Below, in pieces: positions 20,949 to 25,060 of a stretch of 25,060 nucleotides of DNA; positions within the stretch are counted from its first letter, which is position 1, and each line of letters starts with the position of its first letter. Source of the stretch: Conidiobolus incongruus B7586 (Eukaryota > Entomophthoromycota > Entomophthoromycetes > Entomophthorales > Conidiobolaceae); assembly GCA_000697335.1 (NCBI GenBank), contig JNEM01013271.1, positions 1 through 25,060 of the forward strand, read 5' to 3'. A program made the translations under genes and the position numbers. The notes beneath the pieces were generated by a model. That model was not told where the DNA came from. It did no database searches and was given only the letters and a program-made list of their open reading frames with translations.

Positions 20949-21503
20949 CAGTCAGGGTCTCAGTATATATTTGGTTATTGGATCATGATTCCCAGTTGTT
21001 AACCTTTAACATATGATAATCTTTGCAATTTCAATTAATGATTATTTCAATTATATGGTATATCAATGAGTTAATTATTCAATAGGAAATAATTGATTTA
21101 ATTATAGTTATGTTTTATTATGGATTTTTGAGCTTTTTATTAATTTTATGTTATTGATTGTGAAATTAAAAATTCAATAATTATCTAATCTAATCAATTG
21201 AATTTCATAAATTCTAAAGAATTAATTTTTTTTATAAAATTTCAATCCTTAAATCATACAAACAATTCTTTACTAATATGAAATGTAATTAAAGTGGCAT
21301 ATATTGAATATAAAGGTTGTAAATATTAGGTCACTTATTTTATTACTTTAATATTTCCAAAAACCTTTAAAAAAATCTCCAAACTAGCTTAATTAATCGA
21401 TATTCATATGTCAAATTAATTAATTTGATGTTTTGGCGTTAAAATTTTGTGAATTAAAATTTATAATAAAATTAATTTATATTTTGAAACATTTTTAATA
21501 TCT

Positions 21504-21527
21504 TAATAATAATAATAATAATAATAA
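21504..21527. repeat. (TAA)8 microsatellite
   Basis: Eight exact TAA units in the AT-rich gap. Simple sequence. Confidence 0.95.
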
Positions 21528-23785
21528 ATTATATTATAAAAAACCTTTTTCTTTTAGCTAAAATAATATAAAAATATTATTAAACTAATGCTTTAAATTA
21601 TTAATATTTAATTATATATAAACCTGGTTTAATTGATAAAATATAAAAATATATAACTTATTATATAATAAATATTTTAAAAAATATATAGTTATTAATA
21701 AATTTATTCCATTTTAACATTATATAAGATATAATTGTTATATTTTAATTATTCATTTAATTAATTATATTTCTTTGTTGTAATTATATTAATTTATATT
21801 TAAAAGAAAAAAAAATAAAAATATAATATATCAGCTATGATAAAATATTATAAGGATGAATATATAAATTATAAGCTCAATTATATTTATAATCTTTTTA
21901 TATAATTAATAATTTTTAATTAATCTTGGATTATTATATGTCTTTATTTATAGCCATTATTATTGGCTAAATATTTACTTATATAATAATATTATATTAA
22001 AAAAAACTCAAAATCTAATTGATTTTAATAGCTTATATTTTGTAATATATATATCTAAAGATCTTATATAAATAATTTTAAGATATTATATTTATTATCA
22101 AAATTCATAAGTTTTATATTAATGAATATTAATTAATAAATATATTAAAATGAATATGGGAAATTATTCTTTTAATGGTAACAAAATTAAATTATTAAAA
22201 TAAAGAAAATATATATAAAATTTTATAAATTAATATTGATAATTTATAATTGGTTATTAAGTGAAAAAAATTTGAATTGATTGGGCTAATGATTATAATA
22301 GAATTATATAATATTTGGAACTAAAGAAAGGTAATAAAATTTCCCAATAATAATAACTGATATAATAATTAATTATTATATTTTCTATATATTAAAAATA
22401 AAAATAATTTAAATTTTCAATCATAAAATAAATACTTGACTTTATAAAAAAAACACAAAATACATGATATTGATTAAATAATCATATATATATTGGAATA
22501 TATACTATTGTGAATATATAATTCATTTTGTATTTAATTTTTTAAATAACCAACTTTTAATATTATAGTCTTAAAAATTACTATATAATATTCTTATATT
22601 ATTAAAATATTTCTTTTAATATACTAAATATACTAGTTTCCTTTTTTATGCTTGATATTTATGCTAGTTTATTTTCTAAATTATTTAATTAATTTCAAAA
22701 TTATATCTTTATATAGCTTGGTAATGGAATTTATACCTTTGTAGATAAAAGATACAGCTAATAGGAATAGTAAATATAGTAATAATAAATAACTGAAGTA
22801 TATTATTAGGAAATAAAAAAGTTAAATAACAAAAATTTCAAACATAAATAAAGAGAAATATATAAATAAACCTATCTCAAAGATTGCTAGTCCTATATTT
22901 CAATTCATAATATAAGGTCAAATTATATTTATTTTTTTATAAATATATATAATTTTAAAATTAAGTATTATAGAAATTAATAATATATTAATCAATATTT
23001 CAAAATGAGCTTTAAATTTTAAAAACTATTTATCATTCTTTTTCTAATTTAAGTATTGAATTATTTTGATCAGAATATAAATTTTATTAAAATATCAAGG
23101 TAAAAAAATATTTGATTATATTTTATACTATATTACCAAGTAATAAAAAATATAGCTCTATAGGTTATTAAATAATAATTAACTTGAAATATATAGAATA
23201 ATCAAGATAATATTAATAAAATAAATATAAGCTAGTAATTTAATATAATAATTTATCTAGCAAGATAAAATTAAAAATCTTATTTCTATAATTATTGAAT
23301 TCCATTAATCATGTCAATTAATTTTAAGAAGAGTTTCAAAATAAGTATTTAAATAATGTTAATTTTGGGAAACTATATATTTTTCCTTTCTTTTGAAATA
23401 ACAATGTTTGACTAATATTTTGATATATATATTTAAAAAATCAATATAAAATTATACAATAATTTTTTGTAATATAAGTTATATTATAAATAAAATTCAT
23501 TTGAATAAATTTAATTTATAAAACTAATTAGTCTAGAATTATTTTAATATATCTAATAAATATATAATATGAGAATTATATTTGAATATAATTATATTAA
23601 TAAATAAAATTAGATAATATATAAACAAATTAATATATAAATACTTAAAAAATCATTTTATAATATTAAACTTATAAAATAATATTATTACTCTGTATTT
23701 TTAATAATGGAATTTTTTTGTGATTAAAAATAAATAAACATTTGAATATATGATATATAAAAATAAATATATAATATAAATTTAA

Positions 23786-23813
23786 TAGTTTCTTTTATTA
23801 TTAATAACTTTTT
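23786..23813 (+). repeat. Terminal inverted repeat of the mariner element (3' side of transposase)
   Basis: This 28-base end starts TAGTTT and finishes AACTTTTT. It matches the reverse complement of 24840-24869 at about 23 of 28 aligned bases with a 2-base gap. It ends one base before the transposase stop codon, as expected for a mariner. The outer TA is probably the duplicated target. Confidence 0.75.
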
Positions 23814-24867
23814 GCTATACTTTTAACAAACTTCTAACACCTAAAAAACAATTCTTTTTATTAAAGACTGAAATTTGATGTTTTACAAACCAATTAAATT
23901 TTCTTGCAGAAATTTTCTTTCTTGTAAGCTGGTTTTTTAATTGCTTAAAGCAATTATAATCACATAGGTTATAATCAGGGGAATATACTAGATGTGGTAG
24001 TTCTTTCCAGTTATTTTTAATTAGAAAGTTTTTTACAACTTTAGATTTATGTATTTTGCAATTATCATGCAAAATAATAGGTTTTCTCAAATTATATTGA
24101 GAACACCAATTAGAAATACTTTTATTTAAAAAAACAATATATAGTTTACTATTAATTGATTTTCCTTCAGGAACTAAATAAGAATAGCATATAACATTAT
24201 AATCCATTACAATAATTAACATTCACTTATTAACAAAATGTTTATTTAAAGGGATTTGTAGAGGGGGTTAATTTAGCTTAATCCAACATCTTGATTTGTG
24301 TTTTGGTAAAGGATTATACATAAGGATCTAAGATTCATCAATTGTAATTATTTGCTGTAAAAGTCTAGGCTTCTGGTAATATTTCAATAGGTTTTGTTTA
24401 ACAATAGCTACTCTAGCTTTTTTTAAGCTTTAGTTAAATTATAAGGTACCCATTTTGTATTTTTATTTATTAATTTTAGTTTAAACTTTAAAATATATAA
24501 AATACTTATAAGACTAATATTAAAGTGCTTAGATAGTTCTTTAGCTGAAATAAAAAGGTGTTTTTCAATATAATTTTTCACTCTATTTACAATTAAAAGA
24601 GTGATAGTTGAAGTTGGTTTTCTAGATTTTAGCAAGTTTTGAATAGTTTCTCTTTTAACCTTAAAGTAATTTACCTAGCAATAAATTGTTGATTTAGATA
24701 ATACTTCATTACCAAGAGCTGCTTGTAAATTTTAAATAATTTTAGAGGGTTTATAGTTAAGTTTTACTGATACCAAAAATAAAAGACTTTTAATGATCAC
24801 TATTTGGTTTAAGCATGATTAAATTAAACAACCAATTTTAAAAAGTTAATTTTTTAATCAAAAAAAC
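23788..24867 (-). mobile_element. Degenerate full-length Tc1/mariner (DD34D) DNA transposon
   Basis: An element of about 1.08 kb bounded by related terminal inverted repeats, each beginning after a TA dinucleotide, the normal target of this superfamily. Nearly all its interior is one transposase reading region on the minus strand. The high-coordinate TIR is followed by a 23-base leader, then an ATG at 24816; the stop lies next to the other TIR. One end abuts an AT microsatellite. The element kept both ends and its full coding length, so it died by point mutation rather than by deletion. It is the only transposon I recognise in the window. Confidence 0.9.
23815..24816 (-). pseudogene. Mariner transposase pseudogene
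   Basis: The conceptual product of about 334 codons is typical of mariner transposases. The N-terminal paired helix-turn-helix part is recognisable (KPSKII, LQAALGNEVLSKSTIY, then ISAKELSKHFNIS), followed by the linker motif KWVPYNLT. All three catalytic aspartates are still present: ITIDES, ILHDN and SPDYNLCDYN, with 34 residues between the second and third, the DD34D spacing of mariner proper. The gene is dead. In-frame stops lie at 24792, 24734, 24677, 24425, 24330, 24270 and 24225 (first base, minus strand), and the frame changes twice, once between about 24790 and 24755 and once in an A-run near 24416-24422. Several stops sit where relatives have Gln (CAA) or Trp (TGG), so C-to-T or G-to-A change would explain them. 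The longest uninterrupted piece is the C-terminal 135 codons. Confidence 0.9.
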
Positions 24868-24869
24868 TA
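24840..24869 (-). repeat. Terminal inverted repeat of the mariner element (5' side of transposase)
   Basis: Read on the minus strand, this 30-base end starts TAGTTT and finishes TTAACTTTTT, matching the TIR at 23786-23813 apart from about five substitutions and two inserted bases. Its outer TA (24868-24869) borders an AT microsatellite. Confidence 0.75.
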
Positions 24870-24891
24870 ATATATATATATATATATATAT
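24870..24891. repeat. (AT)11 microsatellite beside the mariner element
   Basis: Twenty-two bases of alternating A and T directly outside the transposon end. The element uses TA targets, so it may have entered an existing AT repeat, or the repeat may have grown from the duplicated target afterwards. Sequence from here to the window end (25060) is AT-rich with no recognised gene. Confidence 0.9.
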
Positions 24892-25060
24892 TAAAAATAT
24901 ATAATTTCCTATTAACTTTGTATATATTTATTTATTTCAAACTAATAATATGTTTGAAAAATCAGAAATTAAAAAATTTCCCATTATTTCAAATTCAAGG
25001 TAATATAATAATTAATAATTATAATAATTTTAGATTTTAAAAAAATTTTTATATTTAAAA

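Larger units (their letters stand above)
18578..23785. other. Very AT-rich gap between the LST2-like gene and the mariner element
   Basis: About 5.2 kb with no recognisable gene. The first few hundred bases should include the LST2-like 3' untranslated region. The part from about 18700 to 19510 is less AT-rich and has inverted GTGAGA motifs (18832-18987), a GGGTGA/TCACCC pair (19433-19446) and a C-rich tract at about 19450-19500, rather like the block ahead of the LST2-like gene, but no open frame follows. From about 19550 onward sequence is almost pure A+T, apart from a small island near 20920-21010, and holds a (TAA)8 microsatellite. Confidence 0.55.

Noticed and set aside
1-25060. CRISPR arrays, rRNA genes, LTR or other virus-like elements
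   Set aside because: No regularly spaced repeats, rRNA sequence, long terminal repeats or viral protein motifs were seen.

Overview
The window looks like nuclear DNA of an AT-rich fungus. It carries the lysine-forming saccharopine dehydrogenase of the fungal alpha-aminoadipate pathway. Its genes are split by short GT-AG introns, and several have a yeast-like TACTAAC or TACTAAT branch site. It also has a nuclear-type tRNA-Trp, eIF1, a YEATS-domain chromatin protein and a mariner transposon. Genes are far apart (gaps of roughly 1.5 to 5 kb of very AT-rich DNA). I cannot name the species. An early-diverging lineage is possible, but that is inference.

Layout. 1-448: 3' end of LYS1 (+). 1121-1192: tRNA-Trp(CCA) (-) with its Pol III T-run. 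1974-4746: a four-exon gene (-) for an 868-residue coiled-coil protein that I cannot name. 6614-7346: three-exon eIF1/SUI1 gene (-). 7347-11899: AT-rich gap with one richer island near 9.2-9.8 kb that may hold a small spliced or RNA gene. 11900-12752: four-exon YAF9 gene (-). 12753-17347: long gap with several short perfect inverted repeats, then the TATA-bearing promoter of the next gene. 17348-18577: single-exon LST2-family gene (+) without a FYVE finger. 18578-23785: AT-rich gap. 23786-24869: a dead full-length mariner element (-) with both terminal inverted repeats, beside an AT microsatellite.

The genes are ordinary housekeeping or regulatory genes: lysine synthesis, translation start-site selection, histone variant/acetylation chromatin complexes and endosomal signalling. 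I see no operon-like cluster and no sign that they act together. The exon structures of eIF1, YAF9 and the coiled-coil gene were worked out here by joining open frames at GT/AG sites, and they keep the reading frame throughout.

I found no clear new biological system. The least explained signals are isolated islands of higher GC in the AT-rich gaps, most containing short perfect hairpins (5.2, 9.2, 13.3, 15.2, 18.8 and 20.9 kb). Next come a possible spliced gene near 9.3-9.8 kb, an eIF1 intron several times longer than the others, and the unnamed coiled-coil protein.
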